From the NCBI GenBank assembly GCA_905221605.1, contig CAJNDS010000302.1, positions 329,450 through 393,449 on the forward strand: 64,000 nucleotides of DNA, given 5' to 3'. Source of the stretch: Symbiodinium natans (lineage: Eukaryota; Sar; Dinophyceae; Suessiales; Symbiodiniaceae). This document shows positions 41,496-53,925 of this stretch, piece after piece; position 1 is the stretch's first letter, and the number at the start of each line of letters is the position of its first letter. Position numbers and translations under genes: made by a program. Under the pieces are notes generated by a model. That model was not told the origin of the DNA. It made no database searches and saw nothing but the letters and a program-made list of their open reading frames with translations.

Positions 41496-43203
41496 CTCTC
41501 TCCCAGTCGAGCCCCTGCAAGGTGAAGGCTCTTTTCGAGAAAGTGGCCGTGGAGCCCAGCAACCCCAAACAGGCCTATCTGGATGCTTGGGCGGTGCGGC
41601 AAATGCTGAGTTTCGCTTTCAAGCGTCAGAAAGATGCTGATCGCCGTGACCAGACCCCCAAGGAGACTGCATGTGTTGCTGAAACATGACACGGTTTGTG
41701 ATCCATCACGTACAATGGGTGAATGTTGCATACATGTTTGGCAGGAGGCCTCAGTTCGGGAGATCTTCGCGCTGTGCAGGGCAAAGCGCGCAGAATTTGG
41801 GGATGACAATGGTGATGATGATGAGGAGGAGGAAGAGGACGAGCAGCAGGAAGAGGCAGATGAAGAGTTTCCAGAGAATGCCGAGGAAGAAAAGACCAAG
41901 GAGAACGACCCTATCTGTGAAGTCCCAAGCGCGAAGTCCTGCACGTATGGCATGCTGCAGAAGCGGGACAAGCTTCAGCAGATGAGAGCTGAGATCCATA
42001 GGCTTTCGCACTTCCTGCAACGCGATTGCATTTGTACATGTACACGTAGTGCAGTTTTGATTTGCTAGTACCTGTGTGTTCACTCGAGGCAGTCTCGCGA
42101 ATGTGCCGACAGCAGCTCGACTCGCTTATACAAGTTCTGATGTGTTGGGTTGCGCTTGTTTTTTTGGAGTATGTCGCAGCAAACGTTTATCCGAGGTGGG
42201 GCCGTTGTGATTGAGGACAGCCCCATCAAGAGACGGGTTCGTCGCAAGAGCACAGACAAGCTGCTTGTGCCGCCCGATGAGCAGGACACGCCTGCGTTGC
42301 ACGGATTTTAATACGAAATATTGTTGTTTTGCTGTGTTGCCAGGAAACGCAACCGTGGGACATGCCTCCTACACCTGTAGTTCTGGACCGGGCGAAGAGT
42401 GTCGCCACGCTTGTGGATGCATCACCCACTGCGCCTCAAGCTACAACACAGTGTGAATATCGAAGTGTGTGCAGGCATGTTGTCAATGAAGTTTCATGAC
42501 AGTTCACACAATCTCAGGTTCCTTTGACGGTGACGGCTGCAGGGCAGAATGCCCTAAGGATGCGAAGAAGCCTGCAAAGAAGGGGCCGAAAGCCAAAAAA
42601 AAAAATGATGAAGTGGCTGGAGGCAAGCGAAAGCTGTTGGCCAGAGCCAAAACCATATGCTCCAAGGCCACGCTGAAGTCCAAGGCCAAGACCTTTGCTA
42701 AGGCGAAGGCCAAGAGTAAGGCCCACGCCAAAGCCAAGGCCAAGAGTAACGCCAAGGTGCTCAGCTCCAAAAAGGCGGCAGGATCGGAGGAGCCTGAGGA
42801 GGTGGATGCTGAGGCTGAACCTGCTGAGATTTCCGAAGGCCGGCCAAAGAAGCGGGGCAAGATTTGCAATGGCAATGGCAACAATGGTTGTGGCCAGGCC
42901 GATGGCAGCAGTGGCTGCGCAAGTGGGGTTGATGGTGGCCATCGTGGTGGTCGCGGCGGTGGCCGCGGCCGTGGCCGCGGTGGTCGTGGCCGGGGTAAGA
43001 ATGGCGCGGCTGCCAAAAAGGATGGCGGAGACGATGACGAGAATGACGAGAATGGTGGTGGGGATGGTGGTGGGGACGGTGATGGAGATGACCATCCCTG
43101 TTTGGGGTGTCCGAAGTGCCGGTGGAGCCCCAGAGGCTGCGCCAAGTGCAGGGACCCCGCGTACCGGCCACGTGGACGCGGACGCGGTGGACGGGGCCGC
43201 TGA
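41060..43203 (+). CDS. Six-exon gene: acidic/lysine-rich nuclear-type protein with RG repeats and a CxxCR tail
   Basis: Exons that join in frame: 41060-41314, 41507-41662, 41745-42023, 42180-42284, 42344-42450 and 42543-43203 (stop), giving about 520 residues. Donors are GC, GA, GA, GA and GT; every acceptor is CAG. Exon 1 may extend upstream, because its ATG lies in a CATGCAG that could itself be an acceptor. Order: helical N-terminus; a D/E-rich block; basic SPIKRRVRRK; repeated KAKAK/AKAKSKA; GRGRGRGGRGRG; a DDDEN stretch; and a cysteine-rich tail CPKCRWSPRGCAKCRDPAYRPRG. The tail resembles one I recall from many dinoflagellate proteins. The composition suggests nucleic-acid or chromatin binding. 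Function not established. Confidence 0.7.
41385..41505 (+). repeat. CT-rich microsatellite filling intron 1
   Basis: Long (CT)n with T-runs, directly upstream of the acceptor CCCAG at 41502-41506, so it acts as an exaggerated polypyrimidine tract. Confidence 0.85.
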
Positions 43204-43439
43204 TGCCTGATCAAGCGCTTTTTGGGGATACACAATCTGTGTATCGGTGCAGGGTGATCCTTGTGCCATCCGGGTAGCAGCAGCATGCCGCCCATGTTGA
43301 GCCGTGCTCTTGAATAATTGAGGCACACTGCTTGTTGTAACTCCAGACTCGACGGGCCCCATGCTGAATCTTGAACTTTCACACTTCTGGTTCCCAAGAT
43401 CGAGGCTTGCGACGCAGCCCACAAACGAATGGATGTTTT

Positions 43440-43900
43440 CGCTCTCTCTCTCTATCTCTCTCTCTCTCTCTCTTTCTCCTTTTCTTTCCTCCCTCTCTGT
43501 CTCTCCGTCTCTCTCTATATATTGTATAATATATATATATGTATATACAGATCCATCTCGCTCTCTCTCTCTCTCTCATTCTTTCTGTTTCTGTCTCTCT
43601 GTTAGATATATCTCTTTCTCCCTCGCTCTCTCTGTCTTGCTCTCTCCGTTTCTCTTTTCTTGATTTTTTGAGTTTTTTTTGTCTTTTTATATCTCTTTAT
43701 ATTTTTTTTATCTTTCTCTTTCTCGATTGTTTTCTTTCTCTATTTCTCTCTTTCTCTTTTTCCCTCTTTCCCTCTTTCCCTCTTTCCCTCTTTCCCTCTT
43801 TCCCTCTTTCTCTCTTTCTCTCTTTCTATCTTTCTCTCTTTCTGTCTTTCTCTCTTTCTTTCTTTCTCTCTGTCTCTCTTTCTCTTTCTTTCTTTCTTTC
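43440..43900 (+). repeat. CT/TTTC low-complexity tract ending in an assembly gap
   Basis: Nearly pure pyrimidine (CTCT, CCCTCTTT and TTTC units) up to the N run, which probably broke the assembly. Frames through it (Ser/Leu/Phe repeats) are not genes. Confidence 0.9.
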
Positions 43901-44000
43901 NNNNNNNNNNNNNNNNNNNNNNNNNNNNNNNNNNNNNNNNNNNNNNNNNNNNNNNNNNNNNNNNNNNNNNNNNNNNNNNNNNNNNNNNNNNNNNNNNNNN
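43901..44000. other. Assembly gap (100 N)
   Basis: Exactly 100 N next to a pyrimidine microsatellite. Confidence 0.98.
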
Positions 44001-45504
44001 TTGAGAACCCAGCTCCTCTTAAGAACCCAGCTCCTCTTAAGAACCCAGCTCCGCACCCAGCTCCCGTTGAGCACCCTCAGCCACCAGCTGCCAAGCCACC
44101 ACGCAGGCCGGTCCTTTCCCCTGCCCCCACACTTTCAGACGGTGGAAGCCCGCGGTGTCCTCTGGCAAAGGCCAAGACATCCCCAAAGCAAGCCCGCGCA
44201 CCGAGTGGCAAACGATCCCGATCAGCTGAGGCCACACAATCCCCGAAGGAAACGCGTGCGAGCAAGAAGCGACGCCACTCACACGCGACCCCCACGCCCA
44301 AGGAGAAGCCCGCCCCACGAGCTGGTTCTTCGTCCCCCGAAGCAGCCACACCGGACGAGAAAGAGAGGGACACGAGTGCAGGGCAGGCCATCAGTTTGTG
44401 CGCATGGGTATAGGGTTTTATTTTAGGGTTTTACCAGGGTTTCTATAGGGTTTAGGGTTTATAAAGGGTTTATATAGGGTGTTTAGGGTTTAGGGCTTCG
44501 GGTTTATGGTTTATATAGGGTTTAGGGTTTGGGGTTTATATAGGGTTCATATAAAGGTAAAGCGTTTAGGGTTCAGGGTATATATAGAGGGTTTAGAATG
44601 GGTTTTGTTTAAACAATCGCTCACAGTCTCCATATTTGACAGTCTCTGAATGCAGGCGAAGAAAAAGCCGGTCATCAAAATCACAATGCAAAAGCTGCGA
44701 AATTACGAGGCCAAGCTGAGAAGAATGTGCAAGCCCAGTCCCAAGCGAGGCACCTTGGCTGTGTCGCCGGAAGTCGCCAAGCAGTGGGCGTGCAAGAAGT
44801 CCAGAAAGCAGCTGCTCCAGTGCTTGATTACCTCACAGGGTGACGAGGACGGCCCTAGAAAGCCCTATAAACCCTATACATCCCTATATATATATATATA
44901 TATAAACCCTATATATATATGTCTGTATATGTATACATAGATATATATATATATCCCTAAACCCTAACCCTGTACATATATATGTATATATACATAAAAT
45001 ATATAATATAAATAAATAAATACATATATATATATATATATTTATTTATTTATTTATATATATGTATATATATATATATATTATGTATTATTCATATTAT
45101 TCATCACAAACCCAAACCCTAAAGTTCCTCATCCTCGAAGGATACTTTCAATGCAAAGATGGCGATTATCATCCGGAGCACGAAAGAAAACAAGCTACAA
45201 GTGGACTCTGGGTACTACAGTGAGAAAGCAATGGCTGAGGACTTGGGTTTCAGCAAGACACTCTGCTCAATGTGCCAATCATGTAGCTGCAATGTATAGT
45301 TAGTAGGGTTTAGTGCAGCCTCGCCCTAACCATAATGCAGCCAAGGGACAGAAGGAAGGCGGTCGTCCAGTACTGCACGGCCACGAAGCTGCGGAAGAAG
45401 CAGTTGGTCCGGCTGCTGGCCTGCAGAAGTCTTCGTGTGGGGATGTGTGGGTGTGTGTGGCTGTGCGTGTGGGTGCACGTGTGTGTGTGTCTGTGCGTGT
45501 GGGT

Positions 45505-45553
<49 letters not shown>

Positions 45554-47932
45554 CGCGTGCGCGTGCGCGTGTGCGTGTGCGTGTGCGTGTGCGTGTGCGT
45601 GTGCGTGTGCGTGCGTGTGCGCGCGCGCGCGCGCGATTGTGTGTGTGTTGTGTGTGTGTGTGTGTGTGTGTTGTGTGTGTGTGTGTTGTGTGTGTGTGTG
45701 TGTGTGTGTGTGGGTTGTGTGTGTGTGTGTTGTGTGTGTTGTGTGTGTGTGTGTGTGTGGTGTGTGTGTGTGTGTGTGTGTGTGGTTGTGTGTGGCGTGG
45801 TGTGTTGTGTGTGTGTGTGTGTGTGTCTGTGTGTGTCTGTGTGTCTGTGTGTGGGCGCACGTGTGAGTGCTCGTGTGGGGGCGCGGGCGCGGGTGCTGGT
45901 GTTGGCGCGGGTGCGTGTGTCCGGGTGTGTGTGTGTGTGGGTGTGTGTGTGTCTCTATTTATGTCTGTCTGTCTGTCTGTCTGTGTGTGTGTGTGTGTCT
46001 GTGTGCGCGTGAGTGTGAGTGCTGGGTGGGTGGGTGTGTGGGTGTGTGTGTCTTTCGTGTGTGCAGGGGTGTGTGGGCATGCGGGGGTGTGCGGGTGTAT
46101 TTGTGTGTGTGTGTAACCCTATATAAACCCTGTATATATATATAAGCCATATATATAAGCCCTAAACCCAAACCCTTCTTTATAAAAGTCCAAAACCCTA
46201 TCTATAAACCCTAAACCCTTTTAAGCCCTAAACCCTGTCCATGTTATAAACCCTGGCTGTGTGTGTGTGTGTGTCTCCCTGTGTCTGTGTCTGTCTCTCA
46301 GTGTGTGTGTGTGTGTGTGTGTGTCTGTGTGTGTGTGTGTGTCTGTGTGTGTGTATTGCCCTTTGATGACCATGCATCACACAATTTCCTGGGGTCCCAC
46401 TTTCATATATAAGGCGTGACAAGTACGAAAGAAAGCTGAAGGAGTACTGGGTGGATGTCAAGACGACTGGAGTTGCTCTGCAAACCGTGGCAGAGGAGGT
46501 GTTGCAGCAATACGAGGTAGTGGACATGAAGGGATCACTGCCGGCTCCTATGCTCTCGGGGAAAAGCCCCCGGCCTGACCTGGATGATGACAGCACGGAC
46601 GAGGATAACGACGATGAGAGTGAGGAGGGTGAGTCAAGCCCTGAGGAAACACCGAAGACCAAGAAACCCAAAGGAAAGCGTACTGGTGCAAACCCGAAGC
46701 CAGTGCGGAGGATGAGATCCCGCAAGGAGGAGGCGGAGGAGGAAGAAGCATTGGAGGCAACTTTGAATGCCAGCCTCCAGCACCGTAAATATGCTAATTG
46801 AAAGGGAACCCCTGAACGACTGTCTTTCTTGTCTCAGGATGTGGACAAGATCGATTCGGTTATGGATGAGCTGTTGAAACTCCGGACCAAGCTGGATGAC
46901 AACATCGACAAGCTCGAAAAATTGCCATCTAACCAGAATGTCTCTCAGCCCCTGTGTGAATTTATATGTACACAATGTGTTCCCACAGTCGGTCGTGCGC
47001 GTGTGAGCCCTGTGCTGCCTAAACCCTGTTCATTTAAGGGCCCTGACTATCGTGAAGAAGCAAGCGGAGGACATTATGAAGATACACGATGAATTGGCTG
47101 AGGTCAAGTCCGAGCACACAAATGGGAAGGTGCCAAGCCAGGAGCTTCCTATCTGAAAATTATAACACCCTAAAATCCGAAACCCCATCATTCAACCGCC
47201 CTAAAGTACAAATGCTTCTATGTAAGGACGTTGGCGTCTCTCAAAAAGCACTTCTGCTCTTCGGAGAAGCTGCCCCTATGCGACATTTATGAATTCGATT
47301 CCCTGGCATGGCCTTTGTGTCCTCCATGATTTGTCATCGATTGGTCAGCGCGTCCGTGCTTACCTGAGGACAAGCCGCGTCCTGCTGGAGGAACGCAAGC
47401 TGAAGCGGTTGCTTGGCTTTGCCTTTAGGGTTTAACAGGGTTTAGGGTTTATGTATAGGGTTCATAGGGTTGAGGGTTTGGAAAGGGTTTATAGGGTTTA
47501 GGGTTATAGGGTTCTTTTTCGCACCCGTGTCACCAGGCTTTAGGGTTTAGGGTTTATATAAGGTTTAGGGTTTATAAGGTTTAGGGTTTATATAGGGTTT
47601 AGGGTTTATATATAGGGTTTAGGGTTTATATATGGGTTTATATAAAGGGTTATATAAGAATAGGGTTTTTAAGACACGGGGTCTACTATGATCTGAGGAC
47701 ACTTCTGCGAGTGACCAGTCGCAAGGGTCCGAAGGCAAAGCCTGCTCCAAAGGGAAAGGCTACCCCGAAAGGAAAGGCCAAGAACTCCAAAGCTGCAGCT
47801 GAAACCTCGGGCGAGGATGATGATGATGAGGATGATGATGATGTCGTTCCTGTGCTTGCCCCAAAGCGCAAGGCCAAAGTGCCAAAGGCGAAGGCTAAAT
47901 CTGGTGCTAGCAAGAAGGGTAGCAAGAAGTGA
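44001..47932 (+). CDS. Multi-exon lysine-rich protein, dinoflagellate family with GYYSEK and KEYWVDV blocks
   Basis: Candidate exons: before 44001-44386 (ENPAPLK repeats; Pro/Ser/Lys-rich), 44656-44844 (KLRNYEAKLRRM), 45141 to about 45257 (SGYYSEKAMAEDLGFSK), about 45337-45430 (RRKAVVQYCTATKLRK), 46414 to about 46772 (DKYERKLKEYWVDVKTTG, then an acidic block), 46838-46939 (VMDELLKLRTKLDDNIDKL), about 47046-47129 (KQAEDIMKIHDELAEV), about 47351-47415 (RVRAYLRTSRVLLEERKLKR) and about 47700-47932 (PKGKA repeats, poly-Asp, stop). Donors are GC, GA and GT. The 5' end lies in the gap. Introns hold telomere-like repeats, AT tracts and a 670-base GT repeat. Resembles a multicopy dinoflagellate family I remember; basic/acidic tail and coiled-coil parts suggest a nuclear protein. 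Confidence 0.6.
44400..44610 (+). repeat. Degenerate TTTAGGG/GGGTTTATA array inside an intron
   Basis: Runs of tttagggttt and gggtttatata between exons ending at 44386 and starting at 44656. The intron is mostly this repeat. Confidence 0.75.
44880..45085. repeat. AT-rich (TA)n tract
   Basis: Alternating TATA with ccctaaaccctaac and ccctatata units intermixed, inside an intron. Confidence 0.85.
45431..46105 (+). repeat. Long GT/GTGC microsatellite
   Basis: About 670 bases of (GT)n with GCGC interruptions, within an intron. Cys-Val and Thr-His frames through it are spurious. A second GT block lies at 46258-46352. Confidence 0.95.
47430..47668 (+). repeat. Degenerate TTTAGGG array inside an intron
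   Basis: Repeated tttagggttt and tttatatagggttt units between the exon near 47415 and the exon near 47700. Confidence 0.75.
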
Positions 47933-48219
47933 CGTGCATCTTTTCTAGGCTATATATGGGTTACCTGTGCCGACCATACTTGGTGTTGTGAGGAAGCCCT
48001 TCTTACTGCTAGCGTTCTTTTTCTGGATGCTTGTGGTTGCAAGGCGAATGCTGCAATTCACACGCAAAGCTCGGGGTTGCTGGGGTTGTGACCCTGACAT
48101 GCGCTCAGTCTGCCTCTCGAGACAAACAATGCTCCAAAGCAACGGTGCTTCACGACCCTTCAGAACACGAGCATGTTGCCCTAGATTAAACCCTACAATG
48201 CCCCCCTGATTGCTGCGCA

Positions 48220-50319
48220 GGTTCCAGATCCGATCAGCTTCGGGTCCGACAGGATCCACCAAAGCTGAAGCCAGGCCCTGCCTCAAAAGCGTTGGCGAAA
48301 GCCCGTGGTGCAGGAGAATCTTGGTTGTCGGTTTGTCCCACAAGTTTGGACGTTTTATCTTTTCAGCTGTTTTATACATCTCGGTAGGTTCAAGAAACTC
48401 GGTTTTCGATGGGGGTGCAGTCCGCTACAGGTCTCTGATCGATTGCTTTGCAAAATAGCATCAGGATTCTATCAAGAGTGTGTTGGTGCTGATCCTATAG
48501 CGGCTGAGCGCTTGGCTAGTTCCTCTGTTTTGGGAGAGCTCCACCGACACTCTACAACAAAGCATGAGAACAATGCTGCCAAGACCTTCCAGAGGGAGGG
48601 TCTCTCTTGCCCTGTCAAAGTTGACATGGTTGACATCGGACTGTCGAAGCCTCATCCTATGGTTCGGATAGGTGACATGCTGGAAACCTTGGCATTGCAT
48701 GGCAAGCTGCACTCTTTGTGGGGGCCCGGCCAGCAAGACCCCAGCGCAGTGCTGCCAAAGTTTTGGCGGCGCTACCGCCAGGAGCATCCGTCCCATCAGC
48801 TCTTTGATCGCCACCGCACGCATCTACACAGGCTTATTCCGTTGCAATTACATATGGACGAAGGGGAGTCGCTGAAAAATGCAGGCTTGATGGTGGCTTC
48901 GTGGCAATCACCTATTGGAGCTGGCGTCGCTACCCAGGAAGGGGAACCGGACATGCCTCTGAACTACCTTGGGAATTCTTTCAAAACGCGGTACTTGATA
49001 TCAGTTCTCTTGAAACGGGTCTATTTGAAGACGGTGAAAGGATCTTTGGACAAGCTAGTTTCCGTGGTTGCAAGCGACTTGACACAGCTCTTCGAGCATG
49101 GTATAGAGCTTGATCTCGCAGGTCGGCGCGAGCGCTTCTACATTGCCTGGATCGGCCTTAAGGGAGACTGGCCGATCCAACAGAAGGTCGGACACCTTCA
49201 AAGGCACTTTGCACGGGCTACGAAGGATGAGGAACATGGCGTTGGGGTTTGCCATCTTTGCCTCGCAGGGCAAGCGGGCGTTCCGATGCACGATCTTTCC
49301 CGACGTGCTGCGTGGAAGGACACGATCTTGACCACATCGCCCTTCCGCAACCCGGGGCCCCTTTCCGGGGTTCCGCAAACTTCGAGCCAGGAGGTCATGT
49401 TCCGCTTCGACCCTTTCCACACCCTTCATAAAGGCTGCTTCGCCGAGCTTGCGGGCAGTGCTCTCGTGGGACCCTCAATTGGAACACCGTAACAATGCAT
49501 GCAGCGTGCGTCAGTTTTTGTTGTTCTCACGAAAACCGTTCCCCACTTGAGGTCATGATCACTGACTATGGGCTTGTGGAAGGCGGTTCTTTCGCTGCTC
49601 AGCTCGGCTCGCTATATGACCTTCTTTGGGCTTACTGCAAAAGGACCAAGACGCCCCTTCACATGGAAGCCTTGACTCGAAACCAGATCAACTTCAAAAG
49701 GGATTCGGACTATCCAACGGGGTAGCTCGGTTGTGCAACATTTTGTTTATTGTTTAAGGTTGTAGTTGGGGTTGGATAGCCCGTCGGTTTGACTAGTTGA
49801 ACCCACCCAACTGTATTTCTGAGGTCGTGGTTCAAGGGGGCCGATACTGCTGCAGTCTGCGGTTTCCTGGAGGAGTTCCTCACGACACACGTGTCCACGT
49901 TAGTCCAGAAAGATCCGTACTTGGAGAGCGCACGCGATTGCTGCATCAACGCGAACATGTTTCTGAAAACTTTGTATCGACACGGGGTTTGGCTGCCGCT
50001 TGAAGCCTGCTCGCAAGCTGCGCAAGCTGGCCTGAACTTTCTGCGATGCTATCAAGAGTGTGCGCAGTATGCGTTTAATGCTGGGAAGACGCGATACAAG
50101 CTCCAGCCAAAGTATCACACAATGCTACACTTTGTCCATGCTTTGACTGTTGCTGCCACGTCAGAAAGAAAATGGACGTGGAATATTTTGGCCGATGGAG
50201 TCCAGATGGACGAGGACTTCGTCGGCAAAGTGGCTGCCATCAGTAGAGCAGTCAATGTCAGGAGTGTCCATGCCCAAACGGTATCGAGATACTTGACGAA
50301 CATGTGGTCCGAGGAGTGA
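48220..50319 (+). CDS. Conserved enzyme-like protein of unknown function (multicopy dinoflagellate family)
   Basis: Exons: about 48221-48320 (PPKLKPGPASKALAKARG, tentative), about 48457-49465, 49552-49721 and 49824-50319 (stop). The introns 49466-49551 (GTGGGA...TTGAG) and 49722-49823 (GTAGCT...TGAG) are canonical and restore the frame; the second gives PTGSWFKG across the junction. Conserved-looking blocks: HLHRLIPLQLHMDEGE, LKGDWPIQQK, CHLCLAGQ (CxxC), DPFHTLHKGCFAE, SYDLLWAY-type helices, YKLQPKYHTMLH and QMDEDFVGK. Scattered D/E/H residues in LHMDEGE, KGDWP and DPFH could form a metal site, but I cannot assign a fold. A transposon-derived nuclease is one possibility. It may be one transcript with the gene ending at 47932. 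Confidence 0.6.
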
Positions 50320-50329
50320 AAATGATGAT

Positions 50330-51240
50330 CGAGGGGCTTCCAGGGCTTGGTCTGCAACATGGGTTCCAAGTTGGGTTTTAAAAACGGGCGCCGGGACATG
50401 ACTCATCAGCAGTGCCAAACATTTCGGGGTGGTGCCTCCTGTTACCATTATTTTAGACAACCAGGTTTTCCAGGTAAACCCTTCTTGCATCCAGGTCTCT
50501 TGCAGCCAGCCGGGCGAAACCCTAAACCCTGAAACCTAAGCCCGAAGCCCCTAAACGCCCTAAACCCTAAACCGGAAGTACATCTGTAACAGTGGGCCAT
50601 GAACCCAGCCTTCGACCCTCTCGACGACGGTGCCCCAAACCTTGTCGCCGTTGGCTCCTTCCCACCCGGGGACTCCCCCAGGTTCAGGGTTTAGGGTTAC
50701 AACTTCTGGCTTCAGAGCTCGCGCTGACACAACAGCACGAAAATGAAGGTGTTGAGGCTGCTCGGTCATGATGATGAAGGTGATGCCGCAGACGAGGTTC
50801 TAATGTTGCTGACAGTCATGGTGATTCGGCGTTGATTGTTGTTTTTATCCCTTCCCCGTAAATACTACAACTCCCACCCACCGTCCCCTACCAAACAAAA
50901 CGAAAAATTCGGATCGACCGGAAAAATACAATTAGAGGGGTCTTTGGAGTTTTTGTATGGGGGGGGGATCGGGGAAATATGATTCAATGAAAATTGACGG
51001 GGAGGGGCTTTGGACTGTAGGGGGAAGGGCTTAGCATGCTGTTCTGGGAAGTGGTACGTGAAGCATGGCCCGCAGCACCGGGTTCTCGGCGCCACAGCGA
51101 GAGCACCCCGGAGTGAACAGATTCGCACCGTGCCACACGGCAAGGCGCCAACACGGCAAGGCGCCAAACATCAATCCGGTGCCACTCACCGCCGGTGCGC
51201 TGTCGTTCAGGTACAGTCAGTTTTTGCTCTTGCGATGTTC
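50330..51240. other. Mostly non-coding; one exon-like frame on the minus strand
   Basis: Between a CCCTAAA block (50518-50575) and a short TTTAGGG block near 50685 lies a minus-strand frame at about 50578-50671 (GANGDKVWGTVVERVEGWVH) after a GGAG acceptor. The rest holds poly-G at 50958-50967 and no supported gene. Confidence 0.35.
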
Positions 51241-51243
51241 CCT

Positions 51244-51326
51244 CTTCTACTAACGGTCCTTAATAGGGATTATAGTACCCCCTATTTTTTCATCCCGATT
51301 GATGATTGAGGACTCTTAGCATAAGC
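51244..51326. mobile_element. MITE-like element, CTAAC-GTCCT family, copy 1
   Basis: Left end ctactaacggtccttaat pairs with the complement of the right end (cttatgctaagagtcctc). It is followed by gcgggaacaccc, resembling the flank after the 59397-59475 copy. Confidence 0.45.
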
Positions 51327-51406
51327 GGGAACACCCAACTTTGCTCCCACGTCCCAAGGTGCCAAGCCAGCAATGATTGGAGGAAAAACTGACCTCCTCT
51401 ACCTTA

Positions 51407-51512
51407 CTGGTTCTTAGTAGGGAAGGAGGGAATTAGGGCGCTATACATACCCTTAAAGAGATTCTATAGGGCTACAGGGTACTTCATTCCCTCATGCCCC
51501 ACTAAGAGCCAG
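51407..51512. mobile_element. MITE-like element, CTGGTTCTTAGTAGGGAA family, copy 1
   Basis: Terminal inverted repeat of about 26 bases with a few mismatches: CTGGTTCTTAGTAGGGAA at the left, and ctaagagccag closing the right end. The second copy is at 58530-58621. Confidence 0.6.
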
Positions 51513-51599
51513 CCACCCTAAACCCTAAACCCTAAACCCTAAACCCTAAACTCTAAACCCTGTGGCTCCTGGCACGGTGACCTCCACGCGGCTTCCCAG

Positions 51600-53068
51600 G
51601 CCAGCTGCTGGCCTCCGCAAGCCCCCAGAGAAGATCCGGAATCGGGCGGACTTGTCCAAGGTACAGCTCCTGGGATGCCCCGGATTTGGGGTTTAGGATT
51701 AGGGTTTAGGGTTTTAGGGTTTAGGGTTTAGGGTCTAGGGTCGAGGGTTGAGGGTTGAGGGTTTAGGGTTTATAGGGTTTATAGGGTTTATAGGGTTTAT
51801 AGGGTTTATAGGGTTTATAGGGTTTATAGGGTTTATAGGGTTTAGGGTTTAGGGTTTAGGGTTTAGGGTTTAGGTGAGTTGAGTCATTTTGTTCTTTCCG
51901 AAATTAGGGGGTACCATATTGGAGGTGCTTTTTCATGAGGGAATCCTACTATTTGGGGGTCTATATAAGGGGTAAGGTTTTCGGGGTTTTTGGCCGTGTG
52001 CTTAGCGGCCTCGCACCACACTGCATGGATGCGAGACTTGTATGGCGAAGCCAGGACAAACCGCACTGTAAACTACCATTTGGTGAAGAACCACCACAAA
52101 ATCAAAAATATTATTCTTTACAATGTCTGTTATTGTTGTGGGCTGTGGGGGTTCTGAAGCAAAGCTGTTGTAGCAAAGCTGTCCAAACCCTAACGTACAA
52201 ACCTGAAGCCTGCACCAACACGATTCGTGGCGAGGAGACTTTTGGCAGAAGAAGACGTCCAGGGCCTCAACGCCATCCATGTGGACCTGCTCGAAGGAAC
52301 ATGTTTCGGGCTCACATAAAAAATTCAGGGCTCAGGGTTCGACAAGCTTCCCTAAACCCTAAACCCTAAACCCTAAACCCTAAACCCTAAACCCTAAACC
52401 CTAAACCCTAAACCCTACACCCTAAACCCGTTTGCCAGTTGGAGGGCCCTGACCCAAACAGGCATGGGAAATGCCTGATCAAGTGGTCATGGCTCCCCTT
52501 TTGGGGCAGCCTGATGCTCTGAAAGGGTTTAGGGTTTAGGGTTTAGGGTTTAGGGTTTAGGGTTTAGGGTTTAGGGTTTAGGGTTTAGGGTTTAGGGTGA
52601 CCACAATCGAACGACCCACGCAATTATGCCGGAATAGTGCGCCATGATACTGTGAAGCAGGCCTTTTGGGGAATCTAATTCTGGTGTGAGAGAAGGCAGA
52701 AGGATCCGCTGGCCCCTGCCCCAAAGAAAGTGCCAGGGAGTTGGCACAGCAAAGCACAGCTAGCAACAACAACAAAACAAGTTGCAAGCAAGCGCTGCGC
52801 GGCATTGAGAGAGGAGGCCACAGAACACAGCGAGACAACCAGCACACCACGAATGCTGACCCCTAGTGCAACTCACACCCGCCTCCTTCCGCCACTGAAA
52901 CCGCTTGGCATCATAAGGGTGGCTTGTTTCCAGGATGGACACCTCACCTGGGACTGACTGGGGATATTTTGGGATCCGCTTGCCTCGAGACGACTCCAAC
53001 GAGGAAATCCGGTAATGGCCCAGTGCGCTTTGACCGATGTGGGCCGCAGAATACACAGAAGACTGCTA

Positions 53069-53100
<32 letters not shown>

Positions 53101-53892
53101 TACTGTGGGACCATGTTCGACAAAACAATGCTCCTTTTGCAAAAGCTGCAAACCCTAAACTCCTGACCCCAAGTCCTGAACCAGGTACTCCTAAACCCTA
53201 AACCCCTAAAACCCCTAAAACCCCTAATCCCCTAAACCCTAAACCCTGAACCCTAAACCCTAAACCCTAAACCCCGTTCGTCCAGGTCGCCGAGCCCGGC
53301 TTCAGCCTTCAGCGCCTGGCGCATGCGCTCCAAGCCCTCTGCCCAAAGGTCCTCCGAGCTTTTTGGGAACCCCTGGCTTGGTTTAGGGTTTAGGGTTTAG
53401 GGTTTAGGGTTTAGGGTTTAGGGTTTAGGGTTAAGGGTTAAGGGTTAAGGGTTTAGGGTTTAGGGTTTTTAGGGTTTATAGGGTTTTTAGGGGTTTATAG
53501 AGGTTTATAGGGGTTATAGGGTTTATAGGGGTTTATAGGGTTTATAGGGTTTATAGGGTTTATAGGGTAGGGTTTATAGGGTTTATAGGGGTTTATAGGG
53601 TTTATAGGGTTTGTAGGGTTTAGAGGGTTTGTAGGGTTTATAGGGGTTTATAGGGTTTATAGGGTTTATAGGGTTTACACGGTTGATTGGGTTTGTAGGA
53701 TTTGTAGGGTTTATAGGGTTTAATCAGGGTTTGGGGTTTAGGCTTTCGGGCTTAGGGTTGATGCTTGCTGAAGTTCAGGCGAGATGGCATGAGAAACCCC
53801 GTCTTCCTGAAAAACAAACCTATGCACAAAACCGATGCACCCTATACAAGCCTTAAGCAGGCGTCTCATCTTCGAGAGACTTCTGGCCCTGT

Positions 53893-53925
<33 letters not shown>

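Noticed and set aside
43440-46105. Serine/leucine, cysteine/valine and threonine/histidine repeat proteins
   Set aside because: They are translations of CT and GT microsatellites inside introns.
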